From positions 1-64,000 of the forward strand of contig JAEXOY010000034.1 in assembly GCA_023439045.1 (NCBI GenBank): DNA of 64,000 bases. Reading direction: 5' to 3'. This document shows, one piece after another, positions 1-9,647 of the stretch. The DNA is from Bacillota bacterium. GTDB taxonomy: Bacteria; Bacillota; Clostridia; Acetivibrionales; DSM-1351. Position 1 is the stretch's first letter; every line of letters starts with the position of its first letter. Below the pieces are notes generated by a model that ran no database searches, had not been told where the DNA came from, and saw nothing but the letters and a program-made list of their open reading frames with translations. The position numbers and the translations under genes were made by a program.

Positions 1-104
1 GTGTTGTCAAGAGACTCAATTATACCAAGAAAATGGGGGTTATTGTTTTTTTATTGCAAAAAACTCTCCAACTCAGTCATATAAGCGGTTTTTAAATAAA
101 AAGA

Positions 105-122
105 GTGTAAAAAACTTTACAC
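105..122. promoter_or_regulatory. Perfect dyad before the sugar operon
   Basis: GTGTAAA and TTTACAC face each other across four bases, starting 45 bases before the first start codon. It could be an operator for a sugar-responsive repressor or an mRNA hairpin. No regulator gene is seen inside the window, and no convincing -35/-10 pair was found in the 149 bases upstream. Confidence 0.4.
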
Positions 123-149
123 TAACAGATTCTAAGGAGGAGATATTTT

Positions 150-1151
150 ATGAAAAAAGCTTTAGTAGGTCTTTTATCAGTTGTAATGACAGTATCTATG
201 TTACTTCAAGGTTGTGGTTCCACTTCTACAGGTGATTCATCAACTAACCCAAGCACTTCAGGCAATTCCGCAGACAGTAAATTTGACTTGGCAGTAGTTT
301 CAATTTCACCTTCAGATGCAAATAATGCAACTTATATTAAGGGATTAAAAGCAGCAGCAGCTAAATACGGCTGGACTGTAAGTGTAACAGATGCTCATGG
401 AAGTGCAGATGAAGCAAACGCAGCGATTCAGAACTTTGTAACTAGAGGTGCTGATGCCATTATCGACATGGTATTTCCAACTACATCCCTTGCTACAGGT
501 CTTCGTGCAGCAAAAGAAGCTAAAATTCCTGTTGCTACTTGGGGCGGCGGAATGGGCGATGGTGTAGTTGTTACAAATGGAACTGGTGGATTATTCGCTG
601 TTCCGATTGTTAAAATGATGCAAGAACTATTAGGGGATGAAGGTGATATCCTTGCTCTTACATATCGTACAGGACAAGTAGCAAGAGAAAGAGAAGCAGA
701 ACTTGATAACATATTTAAGGATATCTCAGGCATTAATATAACTAAAAATGAAGTTAGAATACCAGGCACATTACAAGATGGTGCTCAATATGCAAACGCA
801 TGGTTGGCTTCTCATCCAGAAAATTCTGGAAAGCTTGCAATTTGGGGTTCATGGGATGATCCTGCTTTAGGTGCTATCTCCTCTTTAAAGCAACAGAATA
901 GAAAAGATGTTCTTGTTTTCGGTCAAAATGGAAACGCAGATGCTATAAAAGCAATTCAAGACGGTTGGATGACTGCAACAGCATGGGAGGATGCAGCAGC
1001 TGAAGCGGAAAAAGCAATTGAAATTCTTAAACAGGTAATTGATACAGGCTATGATAATTGGGAGCCAGTATCTGCAGAAGTACCTCCAATTGTTGTTACC
1101 AAAGATACTGTAGAGCAGTTTATAAAAGATCATCCGGAGGCAATTGAATAA
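150..1151 (+). CDS. Sugar ABC transporter substrate-binding lipoprotein
   Basis: This is a type I periplasmic-binding-protein (RbsB-like) lipoprotein of 333 residues that would capture a sugar outside the membrane for the ATPase and permease that follow. A basic, hydrophobic signal peptide ends in a lipobox LQGC with Cys22 as the lipidation site, followed by a Ser/Thr/Gly-rich linker to about residue 45. The body then shows the alternating beta/alpha pattern of the family. The start is set by an AAGGAGGAG site just upstream. It is the first gene of a six-gene operon. The exact sugar cannot be read from the sequence; the ribokinase, SIS isomerase and RbsD/FucU mutarotase downstream favour a pentose or related aldose. 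Confidence 0.88.
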   Translation: MKKALVGLLSVVMTVSMLLQGCGSTSTGDSSTNPSTSGNSADSKFDLAVVSISPSDANNATYIKGLKAAAAKYGWTVSVTDAHGSADEANAAIQNFVTRGADAIIDMVFPTTSLATGLRAAKEAKIPVATWGGGMGDGVVVTNGTGGLFAVPIVKMMQELLGDEGDILALTYRTGQVAREREAELDNIFKDISGINITKNEVRIPGTLQDGAQYANAWLASHPENSGKLAIWGSWDDPALGAISSLKQQNRKDVLVFGQNGNADAIKAIQDGWMTATAWEDAAAEAEKAIEILKQVIDTGYDNWEPVSAEVPPIVVTKDTVEQFIKDHPEAIE

Positions 1152-1196
1152 ATTTATTGTAAATAAACTATATTTACTCAGAGAAGGAATAAGCAT

Positions 1197-2726
1197 ATGA
1201 ATAACTTAATTGAGCAAAATGAAGTTCCATTTTTGGAAGTGAAGGGAATTAAAAAATCGTTTGCTGCAGTTAAAGCTCTGGATGATGTTAGTATGTGTTT
1301 TCAAAAGGGTAAAGTTCATGGACTAATCGGCGCCAATGGCGCCGGTAAGTCTACCTTGATAAAAATTTTGGCTGGTGTCCAGCCCCATGACAGTGGAGAA
1401 ATTTATATCAACGGCAAAGAGGTGAAAATTCCGAATCCACACACATCGACAGAATTAGGGCTAAGCTTTATTCATCAGGAACTAAGTCTTGTAGAAGACT
1501 TCAATATCATTGAGAATATTACGCTTGGCATGCCAAAAAAGACAACATTAGGTATGATTAACTGGAGAAAAATGCACAAGGATGTTGAAAAAGTACTAAA
1601 GAGGCTAAAACTAAATGTTCCGCTTAATACTCAATTAAAAGAATTGAGCGTTGCAAATAAATGGCTTGTTTCAATTGCAAGAGCATTATATCAGGACGCT
1701 AAATTAATAGCCATGGATGAACCAACGGCATCACTGTCAGAATCAGAAGTTGAACTCCTTTTTAATGTAATTAAAGACTTAACTGAGAATCAGGGGATTT
1801 CTATAGTCTATGTATCACATCGCCTTGATGAAATCATGGAAATTTGTGATGAGATCACAGTAATGAAAGATGGCAAAAAGGTTTTTTATTCGAGTATAGG
1901 TGAAATAACTAAAGATCAGATAATAGACGTTATTGCAGGCTTTAACTTATCGACTGCAAAAGCAGAAGTAAACAAAGTTAAAAGTACAGATGTTTTATTG
2001 CAGGTTGAAAATATTTACGCAAATCAGAAAGTAAAAGATGTTAGTTTTAAATTATATAAAGGTGAGATTTTGGGTCTTACTGGTTTGGTAGGCGTAGGGC
2101 GTACTGAGCTTGCAAGAATGATTTTTGGTGCGGACAGGGTTAAAAGTGGTCGGATGCTATATAAAGGAAAGTTGTTTAGCCCTAAACACCCTAAACATGC
2201 TATTAATAAAGGAATTGTGTTAGTTCCTGAGGACCGAAGAACCGAAGGTATTATTTCAAATAAAAGTGTAAATTTTAATATCAATCTTCCAAATCTGTCT
2301 TATACTAGGTCAATAAAATGGCTGCCATTTGTTAATTCAAAGAAATCTGCTGATATATCAAAAGACATTATAAAGCGCCTGCATGTGAAAACCAGTAGTG
2401 AACAAACAAATATATTGAACTTGAGTGGTGGAAATCAGCAAAAGATTGTTGTAGGAAAATGGCTTAAACGTTCTCCTGAGTTGATTATTATGGATGAACC
2501 AACCAGAGGTGTTGACGTTGGTGCCAGAGCGGAGATCTATAATATTATAAAAGAAATGGCTGTAAAGGGTACTTCCTTTTTAATAATTTCATCTGATGTA
2601 GAAGAGCTTCCAGGCTTATGCAGCAGAGTGATTGTTATGAATGAAGGAAGGATAACAGGAGAATTGACAGGTTCAATGATCACTAAGGATTCAATTTTAA
2701 AACTTAGTTACGCCCATGCTAAATAA
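1197..2726 (+). CDS. Sugar ABC transporter, duplicated ATPase (RbsA-like)
   Basis: This 509-residue protein has two tandem ABC domains, as in RbsA/MglA/XylG. The N-terminal domain has an intact Walker A (GANGAGKST) and Walker B (LIAMDEPTASLS). The C-terminal domain has the degenerate P-loop GLVGVGRTE usual for this family, the signature LSGGNQQK and Walker B IIMDEPTRGVDVG. It energises import by the permease encoded 33 bases downstream. The length is normal for the family. It lies 45 bases after the binding protein, in the same transcription unit. Confidence 0.93.
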   Translation: MNNLIEQNEVPFLEVKGIKKSFAAVKALDDVSMCFQKGKVHGLIGANGAGKSTLIKILAGVQPHDSGEIYINGKEVKIPNPHTSTELGLSFIHQELSLVEDFNIIENITLGMPKKTTLGMINWRKMHKDVEKVLKRLKLNVPLNTQLKELSVANKWLVSIARALYQDAKLIAMDEPTASLSESEVELLFNVIKDLTENQGISIVYVSHRLDEIMEICDEITVMKDGKKVFYSSIGEITKDQIIDVIAGFNLSTAKAEVNKVKSTDVLLQVENIYANQKVKDVSFKLYKGEILGLTGLVGVGRTELARMIFGADRVKSGRMLYKGKLFSPKHPKHAINKGIVLVPEDRRTEGIISNKSVNFNINLPNLSYTRSIKWLPFVNSKKSADISKDIIKRLHVKTSSEQTNILNLSGGNQQKIVVGKWLKRSPELIIMDEPTRGVDVGARAEIYNIIKEMAVKGTSFLIISSDVEELPGLCSRVIVMNEGRITGELTGSMITKDSILKLSYAHAK

Positions 2727-2759
2727 ATTAAATTCAATTAGAATAAGGTGGATTTGCAT

Positions 2760-3743
2760 ATGAATAATCAAATAGCACTAAACGAAAAAAAACGGAAGGC
2801 ATTGAGATTTACCTCCAAATATGGAACTTTAATCGGTCTATTTATAATGATTTTAGTTTTTTCAATATTAAAACCTAACTCATTTGCTACTTTTAACAAC
2901 TTCTTAAACATATTTAACCAAGGATCTTTATCTGCAATCATAGCATGCGGATTGACTGCTGTTGTAATTGTTGGTGAATTCGATATGAGTATCGGTTATG
3001 TAGCCAGTTTTGCAGGTGTTTTAGTAACTGGTCTGATGGTTAATCAAAAACTTCCTATAGGTGTGGCAATTACAGTTGTATTGATTGCGTGCCTTTTCAT
3101 AGGTTTTGTTAACGGCTTGATTATCACAAAGGCAAAGGTTAGCTCAGTTATTACCACGATTGGTATTGGTGGTATTGTAGTAGGATTGAATTACGCTTAT
3201 TCAAGTGGTGCTCCTATTGCAACCGGAGTTCCTGAGCAGTTCTTAAATCTAACTTTATTTAAATTATTTGGCCTTATACCCGCAGATATTATATATATGG
3301 TAGTACTCCTTGTAATACTTTGGGTTGTATTAAACCGTACTGAATTAGGTCAAAGGATCCAGGCAGTAGGAGGAAATCAGAATGCAGCAAGATTGTCAGG
3401 AATATACGTCGATATGGTAAAGACAATTTCCTTTATGATTAGTGCTTTCTTTGCTGGAATCACTGGTATATTGTTGGCATCTCTTATTGGCAGCGGTACT
3501 ACTGGTGCAGCAGATACATATATGATAAATGCGTTTGCAGCAGTATTCTTAGGCTCTGCAACATTAAAAGACGGTGAATTCCATATTCTTGGAACTTTCA
3601 TTGGAGTATTTATAATACAAATAGGATTTAACGGATTGGCTATTTTTGGTGCTCCTACATTTTTCCAATATATTTTTCAGGGTGTGATTCTGGTGGGCGC
3701 AGTAGCTCTGAGTACTGTTGCAAGCAAGTATGCTTCTAAATAG
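2760..3743 (+). CDS. Sugar ABC transporter permease (RbsC-like)
   Basis: This is a hydrophobic permease of about 327 residues with many membrane segments, matching the BPD_transp_2/RbsC family. The conserved stretch near GQRIQAVGGNQNAARLSG is the cytoplasmic loop that contacts the ATPase. I chose ATG 2760 because AAGGTGG lies eight bases before it; a GTG at 2748 is in frame but overlaps that site. It pairs with the upstream ATPase and binding lipoprotein. Confidence 0.9.
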   Translation: MNNQIALNEKKRKALRFTSKYGTLIGLFIMILVFSILKPNSFATFNNFLNIFNQGSLSAIIACGLTAVVIVGEFDMSIGYVASFAGVLVTGLMVNQKLPIGVAITVVLIACLFIGFVNGLIITKAKVSSVITTIGIGGIVVGLNYAYSSGAPIATGVPEQFLNLTLFKLFGLIPADIIYMVVLLVILWVVLNRTELGQRIQAVGGNQNAARLSGIYVDMVKTISFMISAFFAGITGILLASLIGSGTTGAADTYMINAFAAVFLGSATLKDGEFHILGTFIGVFIIQIGFNGLAIFGAPTFFQYIFQGVILVGAVALSTVASKYASK

Positions 3744-3790
3744 CCATAGCTGATAAAAATTTATAGTTTATTTAAGGGAGAAATAAAATT

Positions 3791-4792
3791 ATGAAAACTC
3801 CAAAAATCCTTGTAGTCGGAAGCTTTGTCATGGATTTAATAGTAAGCACGGAAAAATTTCCAAATTCAGGAGAAACTTTTTTAGGTAAAACTTTTCGAAC
3901 AGCCCCTGGAGGGAAAGGAGCAAATCAGGCTGTACAAGCAGCCAGACTGGGCGCTGATGTCACCATGGTTGGCAAGGTTGGAAATGATGATTTCGGGAGG
4001 ACTCTTATCAATTCCTGTTTGGAGTCTGGGATTAATACTCAATTTATCTCTACCGATAAAGAAGTCTCCTCCGGTGTTGGAAATGTTTTGCTTGAAGTTG
4101 ATAAGTCGAACTCAGCAAAAAACAGAATAATAGTAGTACCAGGCGCTAACATGACTATTACTGATATGGATGTGGCTTTTTTAAAGGATACTATTGACCA
4201 GTACGATATGGTGATTCTGCAGTTAGAAATTCCTATGAGCGTAAATGAAATTGTAGTTAAGTATGCTTATGACAAGGGTGTTCCTGTTATGCTTAATTCA
4301 GCTCCTTCTGCACCACTTTCATCGGAACTACTTTCATGTCTGACATATATATCCCCAAATGAGCATGAAGCAGCCGACCTTACGGGTATACAGATACGCA
4401 AGACAGGTAAGACAGTTAATCAGGACGATGTAAAAGCTGTGGTTAACGCTCTGCTTTCTAAAGGGGTAAAAAATGTAGTGATAACACTTGGTAATGCGGG
4501 GGCTGTTGTAGCAAACCAAAATGAATTTGTTTATCAGCCGTGTGTTGATGTAGTAGAAGTAAAGGATCCAACGGCTGCAGGTGATTCATTTGTGGCTGCC
4601 TTTACAAGTGCATTATGCTTGGGAATGAACCATAGTCAGGCTTTAACTTTTGCAAACTATACTGCTACCATTACTGTTTCAAGAATGGGTGCACAGCCTT
4701 CATTGCCACATCTTTCTGATGTCGTTGAATTAATGAAAAAAGAAGAACACTCAAAATTTGATTTTTCGCTACTTGATGGACTGAAAAAATAA
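3791..4792 (+). CDS. rbsK: Ribokinase-family sugar kinase (PfkB)
   Basis: This 333-residue PfkB-family kinase should phosphorylate the imported sugar at the expense of ATP. The N-terminal signature PGGKGANQAVQAARLG and the C-terminal DPTAAGDSFVAAF segment, which carries the catalytic Asp and the anion hole, are both present. A GGGAG-type site precedes the ATG. Its place between the transporter and the isomerase supports sugar activation right after uptake. Ribose is the default guess; another pentose or deoxysugar is equally compatible. Confidence 0.88.
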   Translation: MKTPKILVVGSFVMDLIVSTEKFPNSGETFLGKTFRTAPGGKGANQAVQAARLGADVTMVGKVGNDDFGRTLINSCLESGINTQFISTDKEVSSGVGNVLLEVDKSNSAKNRIIVVPGANMTITDMDVAFLKDTIDQYDMVILQLEIPMSVNEIVVKYAYDKGVPVMLNSAPSAPLSSELLSCLTYISPNEHEAADLTGIQIRKTGKTVNQDDVKAVVNALLSKGVKNVVITLGNAGAVVANQNEFVYQPCVDVVEVKDPTAAGDSFVAAFTSALCLGMNHSQALTFANYTATITVSRMGAQPSLPHLSDVVELMKKEEHSKFDFSLLDGLKK

Positions 4793-4839
4793 CTAAGGAG
4801 AGCTAATTTGTGGCCGCTGCGCGGCTCATGGAGGTTAAT

Positions 4840-5454
4840 ATGATAGACAAAGAAAGTCAAAATGCATTGGCATCTTTTATTGAAGTAGCAAAAGAAGAAT
4901 ATGATGAATTTATAAAAACAATCAAAGTTGAAAGTTATGAGAAGGCGGTTGAATTAATACTTGATGCAGAAAAAAGGGGAAACCGTCTCCATATTACAGG
5001 AATTGGCAAGCCAGGGCATGTTGCAAGCTACATTGCATCATTATTATCTTCAACCGGAACACCTACATATTTCCTTCATGGGACTGAGGCTGTTCATGGT
5101 TCTTGCGGTCAGCTAATTCCGGGGGATGTAGTAATTTGTATTTCAAACAGTGGTGAAACAATTGAATTAAAATCAACAGTGAAAGCCATTAAGAATAATG
5201 GATGTAAAGTAATTTCAGTTTCAGGAAATCCTGATTCATGGCTTGCAAAACAAGGAGATACGTTCATTTATGCTGGAATTAAAGAGGAAGGTGACACATT
5301 AAACCGAGCTCCACGTACATCAATTCTTGCAGAAATTTTAGTACTTCAGGGTTTGAGTATAGTACTTCAAAGTATAAGAGGAATTACTCCACAAGAATAT
5401 GTAAAGTGGCACCCGGGTGGAACTCTAGGTAAGTTGAGGGAAAACGAGAATTAA
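4840..5454 (+). CDS. SIS-domain phosphosugar isomerase
   Basis: A single SIS domain of about 204 residues. It contains GIGKPGHVASYIASLLSSTG near the N-terminus, the phosphate-binding ISNSGETIEL and a C-terminal HPGGTLGK box. That last box is typical of arabinose-5-phosphate isomerases (KdsD/GutQ), but the two CBS domains of those enzymes are absent. It likely interconverts a ketose and an aldose phosphate in this sugar pathway. ATG 4840 has GGAGG five bases upstream; an in-frame GTG at 4810 with AAGGAG nine bases before it is a possible alternative adding ten residues. Confidence 0.82.
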   Translation: MIDKESQNALASFIEVAKEEYDEFIKTIKVESYEKAVELILDAEKRGNRLHITGIGKPGHVASYIASLLSSTGTPTYFLHGTEAVHGSCGQLIPGDVVICISNSGETIELKSTVKAIKNNGCKVISVSGNPDSWLAKQGDTFIYAGIKEEGDTLNRAPRTSILAEILVLQGLSIVLQSIRGITPQEYVKWHPGGTLGKLRENEN

Positions 5455-5469
5455 ATCGGGAGGTTGATT

Positions 5470-5874
5470 ATGTTAACAACATCATGTATTCATCCAGATA
5501 TTCTGAGAGCTCTTTCACTTTGCGGACATGGAGATAAAATACTAATTGCAGATGGCAATTATCCTCTTGACTCCAAAAGTGGAGATGCTGAAAAGGTCTA
5601 TCTTGGACTTACAAGTGGAATTCCAGAAGTAACTCAGGTGCTTGAGGTTTTAAGTAAGGCTGTTAATTTTGAGAGGGCAGAAGTCATGCTTCCCGAGAAT
5701 GAGCAGCCCCCAATATTCAGTGAATTTAAAGAAATTCTTGGAGGAATGGAGTTAAGCGGTATGGAAAGGTTTGATTTTTACGATGCCTGCTGTAAATCAA
5801 ATGTACGCCTGGCTATTTCAACCGGTGAAAAAAGAGTATATGCTAATATTCTTCTTACTATCGGCGTAGCGTAA
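5470..5874 (+). CDS. RbsD/FucU-family sugar mutarotase
   Basis: A small protein of 134 residues. It carries the N-terminal HPDILRALSLCGHGDKILIAD signature region, including the conserved His and Asp, and ends in a typical beta-rich segment. This family interconverts the anomers of ribose or fucose so that kinase and transporter see the right form. GGGAGG lies six bases before ATG 5470, which is preferred over an in-frame TTG at 5464. It is the last gene of the sugar operon; a strong hairpin follows about 100 bases later. Confidence 0.85.
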   Translation: MLTTSCIHPDILRALSLCGHGDKILIADGNYPLDSKSGDAEKVYLGLTSGIPEVTQVLEVLSKAVNFERAEVMLPENEQPPIFSEFKEILGGMELSGMERFDFYDACCKSNVRLAISTGEKRVYANILLTIGVA

Positions 5875-5970
5875 CATTGATTGCCACTAATATTATTATA
5901 AAAATATAAAATCAAAGCATTTTTATGTAAAGAAGTACTTTGAATGATAGCTAGCTTATATTTTGTTCAG

Positions 5971-6010
5971 AATAAAGCTCTCAAACCACAACATGTTTGA
6001 GAGCTTTATT
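5971..6010 (+). terminator. Terminator after the sugar operon
   Basis: A perfect 16-bp stem (5971-5986 with 5995-6010) encloses an eight-base loop, and the stem ends in TTTATT. It separates the sugar operon from the S-layer gene. The long symmetric AT-ended stem could work in both directions. Confidence 0.85.
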
Positions 6011-6153
6011 GCGCACAATTTTTACTACCAAACAATTTATACTTCCAATATGAGTCACATCTAGGTTCTAGGATGCCTATTAATTATTGTAGCTAAAAAG
6101 CAAAGAATGCAACTAAAACAATTACACCAAATGATAAAGAGAGCCTGATCGAA

Positions 6154-6182
6154 TTGATTTACAAAAATATCCATGATATAAT
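6154..6182 (+). promoter_or_regulatory. Strong promoter for the S-layer-like gene
   Basis: TTGATT (6154-6159) and TATAAT (6177-6182) are separated by 17 bases, with an extended TGA just before the -10. Transcription would start near 6190, leaving a leader of about 95 bases that includes a small GCGT/ACGC hairpin at 6222-6234. A near-consensus promoter with a long leader fits a highly expressed surface protein. Confidence 0.75.
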
Positions 6183-6283
6183 ATAACTTATATAGCAAAT
6201 TATACAATATTATAGTGAAAGGCGTCGAAAACGCTTGGGTTAGTAAACAAATATTCTAAAATAGTAAAGGAGAGTTTTATAAC

Positions 6284-9200
6284 ATGAGAAACCTCAGAAG
6301 ATTAACCGCAGCAGCTCTGGCAGTAGCATTAGTGCTTACATCTATGACGGCTGTATTTGCAGCTGATTCGTCATCAGCAGCAAACGCTGACAAGGCTGCA
6401 ACTTTAAAAGATCTGGGTCTCTATTCCGGAACAGATGCTACAAATGTAGCTGCTGGTTTGAGTGGCGCATTGACTACACAGGATTCATTAATATTTATAG
6501 CAAAATTATTTGGTTATAACGAGGCTGCTAATGCTATGACAGCTGACCAGGTAGCTGAAGCACTAGCTAAATTTGATGATGCTGCCAGTATATCAGATTA
6601 TGCTAAGAATGTAGTTGCCTATTCTGCAGCAAATAATATTTTAAGCGGTTGCTTGAACAATGGAATACTCTCAGTAGGTGCTAAGGATACTGTTACAGCT
6701 GCTAGGTTTGCTACATTTATGCTTAAGCAAATGGGTTATACTGTTGCAGATTACAAAACATCAGTTGCTAAGCTTGCAGAAACTAAAGGTAGCACAGTTG
6801 ATGCTACTATAAAAGGAGATTTAACCAGAGACGCTGCAGTTGGTGTTATGTATGGTGCTCTGACAGCTGAAAAGGCTAGCGGAAAGACAGTTATTGCCGA
6901 TATCGTTGGCGACAATGCCGACTTAAAGAAAAAGGCTGAAAAACTTGGTTTATTAGATGCTGAGCCAGGTATTGACGTAGCTGTTAAATCAGTTAAGGCT
7001 TTAAACTGCAAGCAAATAGAAGTTGTATTTAATCAGGAAATGGATAAGCATTCAGTTGAATCTGAGTATTTTTATGAGATATATGACGTGAATTCACGTA
7101 AAGTAGAACTTAGTGATAGCAGTGCTTCATTAGGTAGGGATGAAAAAACAGTTACTATTACCTTAAATAAAAATGTAGATGATAAGTTGACTAATTCAGG
7201 TATAGCAAAAGTAATAGTGAAAAAAGACATCAAAGCTGCGAAAGGTGCAAAATTAGCTCAAGATGCTACATTTCATAATGTTGATGTAGTAGATGGAATT
7301 ATTCCTTCAATTTCAAAGGCTGAAGCTACAGGAGTGCGTAATATAAAAATTACATTCTCAGAGCCTGTTTATGACAAGGGTAACGATAATTCAATTGTTG
7401 CAGCTAACTTCGCCGTTAAAAGCGGAACATATACATATTTAGTTCAAAAAGCTACTTTAAACAATAATGTTATTAATTTGATAGTGGGAACAAAATTGAT
7501 TGAAGGTCCTGTCACAGTTACTGTTAATAATGCCGGTGCAGATAAAGCTGATGCAATTGTTGACTATGCGGGGTATCCAGTGTTTAAAAGTGAAACAACA
7601 TTCAACTATGTAAAGGATACTTCGGTGTCAGTTGTTACTGTAAAATCAGCAAAGGCGAACAAAGTTGTTCTTGGTTTTTCGAAGCCAGTCAAGGCTTCAA
7701 ACCTCATGTTATATCATACACAGAAAAACGATGTACGCTACAAGGCACAAGCTACAACGACTGATTACGTTGATGAGATTACATTTACATTTGACACGTT
7801 ATTGCCAATTGGAACTCTTAAACTTTTCTTGGTAAACAGCGAAGTTGACAAAGAACAGATGGTTGATGGTTATGAGGTAAAAGTACCAGACCAGACCCTT
7901 ACTTGTGACGTTGAAGAAATACCGCCAGTGGACGTAACAGTTAAATCAGCAAAGGAAAACATAGTTGTTCTTAATTTTTCAAGACCGGTAAAGGGCTCAA
8001 ACATCAGGTTATATCATACAGATAAAAGTGTAGAATCCAACATGGCAAAAGCTTCAACGACTGAATATGTAAATGACATTACATTTACATATGGCTCGAT
8101 ATTACCAAAGGGGAGAATCAGTCTATACTTGGTAAACAGCGAAACAGAAGACCAAAAGCTAGTTGATGGTGATGGTATATATGTGCCAAATCAGTCTCTT
8201 ACTTGTGATGTTGAAGTACCATCACCAACCCCTCAGGTTGAAACTGATACTTCTGCTCCCACGGTACTTGATGATCCAGAGAGTGATGAACATTGTTTTG
8301 CAATAGTTGAAAAGGGTAAGATTTTCATTATATACTCTGAACCTATGAATGAAGCACAAATGCTTGATAAGGTTAACTATATGTTATCAATTGATGATGG
8401 CATAACTTATATGGAATTAGATTATAATGATGATAATATTACTAAGGTTAATGACAGGATGATTCAAATTTATGTCAAGGAACTGGAGGCTAAGAATGAT
8501 TTAACTATACGACCTTATGTAAAGATAGCTCCAATCATGGATCTTGCAGGAAAGAGATTGTATAACAAAGTTGACGCTTACACTGTTAGCAGCATCGGTC
8601 CAGAAAATGTTTACATTGAACAAGCCCAATTAATAGCTAAGAATAAGATAAAGCTTGTATTCAACAAGAAGATGGGCAGCATTAGTGAGAATGATTTTGT
8701 ATTTAACTCAACAACTCAGAATGCAGTTTTTATTACGGATTGTGAATCAACTACTGAAAATTCTGGTAAAACAGAGGTGGTTTTTATTCTGAACAAAGAA
8801 TTAACTACTGATGCAAAAGATGAGGAAGGAGGATGGGTAAGTCTTTCTATCGGTAATGACCCAGCTTCAGAGTCGGAGTGGGGCGGTAAGTTGAAAGCAT
8901 CTTATTACGGCATGATTGATGACAAGACAGCTCCTGAAATTGATATGTGGGACCATGATGATGATGTAGAAACTAATAATATTGCTAAGGTTATAGGCGG
9001 CGGAGATATTGCTGATCCCGAAAAATATGATAATAACTTTACTGTATCAAAAGATACTACCGGGACTATAACATTATACTTCTCTGAAGCAATTAGTGAG
9101 AACAGTCTTACACCACATACATTCAGCGTACCTGGTTTCACAATAACAGAAATAATAGCTGAAGAAAATACTGTAATTCTTACAGTTAAGGCTGACGCTG

Positions 9201-9319
9201 ATAATACTTCCGTTAAGATTACTGTAACTCAAGAATCAGTAATATATGATAATTCTAATAATGCATTTGCTCCGGGTTCAACATGGGATGTTACGTTCGC
9301 GGGAGTACCAACAATGTAG
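6284..9319 (+). CDS. Secreted S-layer-like protein with Ig-like repeats
   Basis: This 1011-residue exported protein has a signal peptide (residues 1 to about 26, ending AVFA). An N-terminal region of about 200 residues resembles SLH modules: LKDLGLYSG, a conserved IFIAKLFGY, and a later VTAARFATFMLKQMGY segment. The rest is made of beta-rich domains beginning with phrases like VVLGFSKPV or IKITFSEPV, as in bacterial Ig-like S-layer and cell-surface proteins. Two adjacent copies of about 100 residues (roughly 450-550 and 550-650) are clearly duplicated. AAAGGAGAG precedes the ATG. It has its own promoter and terminator. The role is likely structural in the cell envelope; a specific S-layer function is inference. 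Confidence 0.8.
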   Translation: MRNLRRLTAAALAVALVLTSMTAVFAADSSSAANADKAATLKDLGLYSGTDATNVAAGLSGALTTQDSLIFIAKLFGYNEAANAMTADQVAEALAKFDDAASISDYAKNVVAYSAANNILSGCLNNGILSVGAKDTVTAARFATFMLKQMGYTVADYKTSVAKLAETKGSTVDATIKGDLTRDAAVGVMYGALTAEKASGKTVIADIVGDNADLKKKAEKLGLLDAEPGIDVAVKSVKALNCKQIEVVFNQEMDKHSVESEYFYEIYDVNSRKVELSDSSASLGRDEKTVTITLNKNVDDKLTNSGIAKVIVKKDIKAAKGAKLAQDATFHNVDVVDGIIPSISKAEATGVRNIKITFSEPVYDKGNDNSIVAANFAVKSGTYTYLVQKATLNNNVINLIVGTKLIEGPVTVTVNNAGADKADAIVDYAGYPVFKSETTFNYVKDTSVSVVTVKSAKANKVVLGFSKPVKASNLMLYHTQKNDVRYKAQATTTDYVDEITFTFDTLLPIGTLKLFLVNSEVDKEQMVDGYEVKVPDQTLTCDVEEIPPVDVTVKSAKENIVVLNFSRPVKGSNIRLYHTDKSVESNMAKASTTEYVNDITFTYGSILPKGRISLYLVNSETEDQKLVDGDGIYVPNQSLTCDVEVPSPTPQVETDTSAPTVLDDPESDEHCFAIVEKGKIFIIYSEPMNEAQMLDKVNYMLSIDDGITYMELDYNDDNITKVNDRMIQIYVKELEAKNDLTIRPYVKIAPIMDLAGKRLYNKVDAYTVSSIGPENVYIEQAQLIAKNKIKLVFNKKMGSISENDFVFNSTTQNAVFITDCESTTENSGKTEVVFILNKELTTDAKDEEGGWVSLSIGNDPASESEWGGKLKASYYGMIDDKTAPEIDMWDHDDDVETNNIAKVIGGGDIADPEKYDNNFTVSKDTTGTITLYFSEAISENSLTPHTFSVPGFTITEIIAEENTVILTVKADADNTSVKITVTQESVIYDNSNNAFAPGSTWDVTFAGVPTM
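7632..8231 (+). repeat. Two tandem 300-bp units inside the S-layer-like gene
   Basis: The two halves are offset by exactly 300 bases (100 residues). Shared landmarks in order are TVKSAK, VVL.FS.PVK, LYHT.K, ITFT, LVNSE, VDG and SLTCDVE/TLTCDVE. DNA identity is partial, so the duplication is old but still in register. Confidence 0.85.
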
Positions 9320-9381
9320 AATTAGGGGGAACAGGCTTGAATAATTCACTTATTTTTAAAGTAAACTAAATAATGTGCAAA

Positions 9382-9409
9382 AAAGAGATAGCCGGACGGC
9401 TATCTCTTT
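9382..9409 (+). terminator. Terminator after the S-layer-like gene
   Basis: A 12-bp perfect stem (9382-9393 with 9398-9409) has a four-base GGAC loop, an A-run before it and a short T-rich end (TTTCTAATT). It lies about 60 bases after the stop codon. Confidence 0.85.
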
Positions 9410-9421
9410 CTAATTATGCGC

Positions 9422-9508
9422 CTATTCTAACTTATTTTTACTGTTCTATCTATGAAAGCCATAGGACAACGAATTAAGCTGGGAAGAGAAGCTAAAGCTA
9501 AACACTAG
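9422..9508 (+). pseudogene. Relic of the XRE regulator locus
   Basis: Bases 9454-9482 are identical to 12547-12575, inside the start of the intact XRE gene. Bases 9422-9453 match 12238-12269 at 28 of 32 positions. The relic therefore joins the far upstream region to the first codons, lacking about 277 bases. It encodes only MKAIGQRIKLGREAKAKH before TAG 9506-9508. It is a dead, internally deleted copy that marks the left side of the accessory patch. Confidence 0.75.
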
Positions 9509-9533
9509 ATGAGTTTTTTGCTTGGTTGGCTAT

Positions 9534-9647
9534 ATGCAGGAGATTATAAATCCAATGCTTGGCGAAAAAACCGGAATTGATACGGTCGGTGATATTTGGG
9601 ATAGGTTTTATAGAGAACTTCCTAATATCCCACATATCTCAGGATAA
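9534..9647 (+). pseudogene. Fragment of an effector-binding (GyrI-like) domain
   Basis: A 37-codon frame encodes a peptide containing TVGDIWDRFYRELPNIPH, which resembles the core of AraC/GyrI-type effector-binding domains. No ribosome-binding site or N-terminal part is present and the frame stops at once after the motif. It is best read as a gene remnant; the family assignment rests on one short motif. Confidence 0.4.

Noticed and set aside
105..122. Canonical LacI-type operator (centre CG) before the sugar operon
   Set aside because: The dyad has an AAAC spacer rather than the usual central CG, so only a generic dyad is reported.
6183..6283. Cyclic-di-GMP riboswitch in the S-layer gene leader
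   Set aside because: Only one short GCGT/ACGC hairpin is present; the conserved helices and GNRA tetraloop contact are missing.
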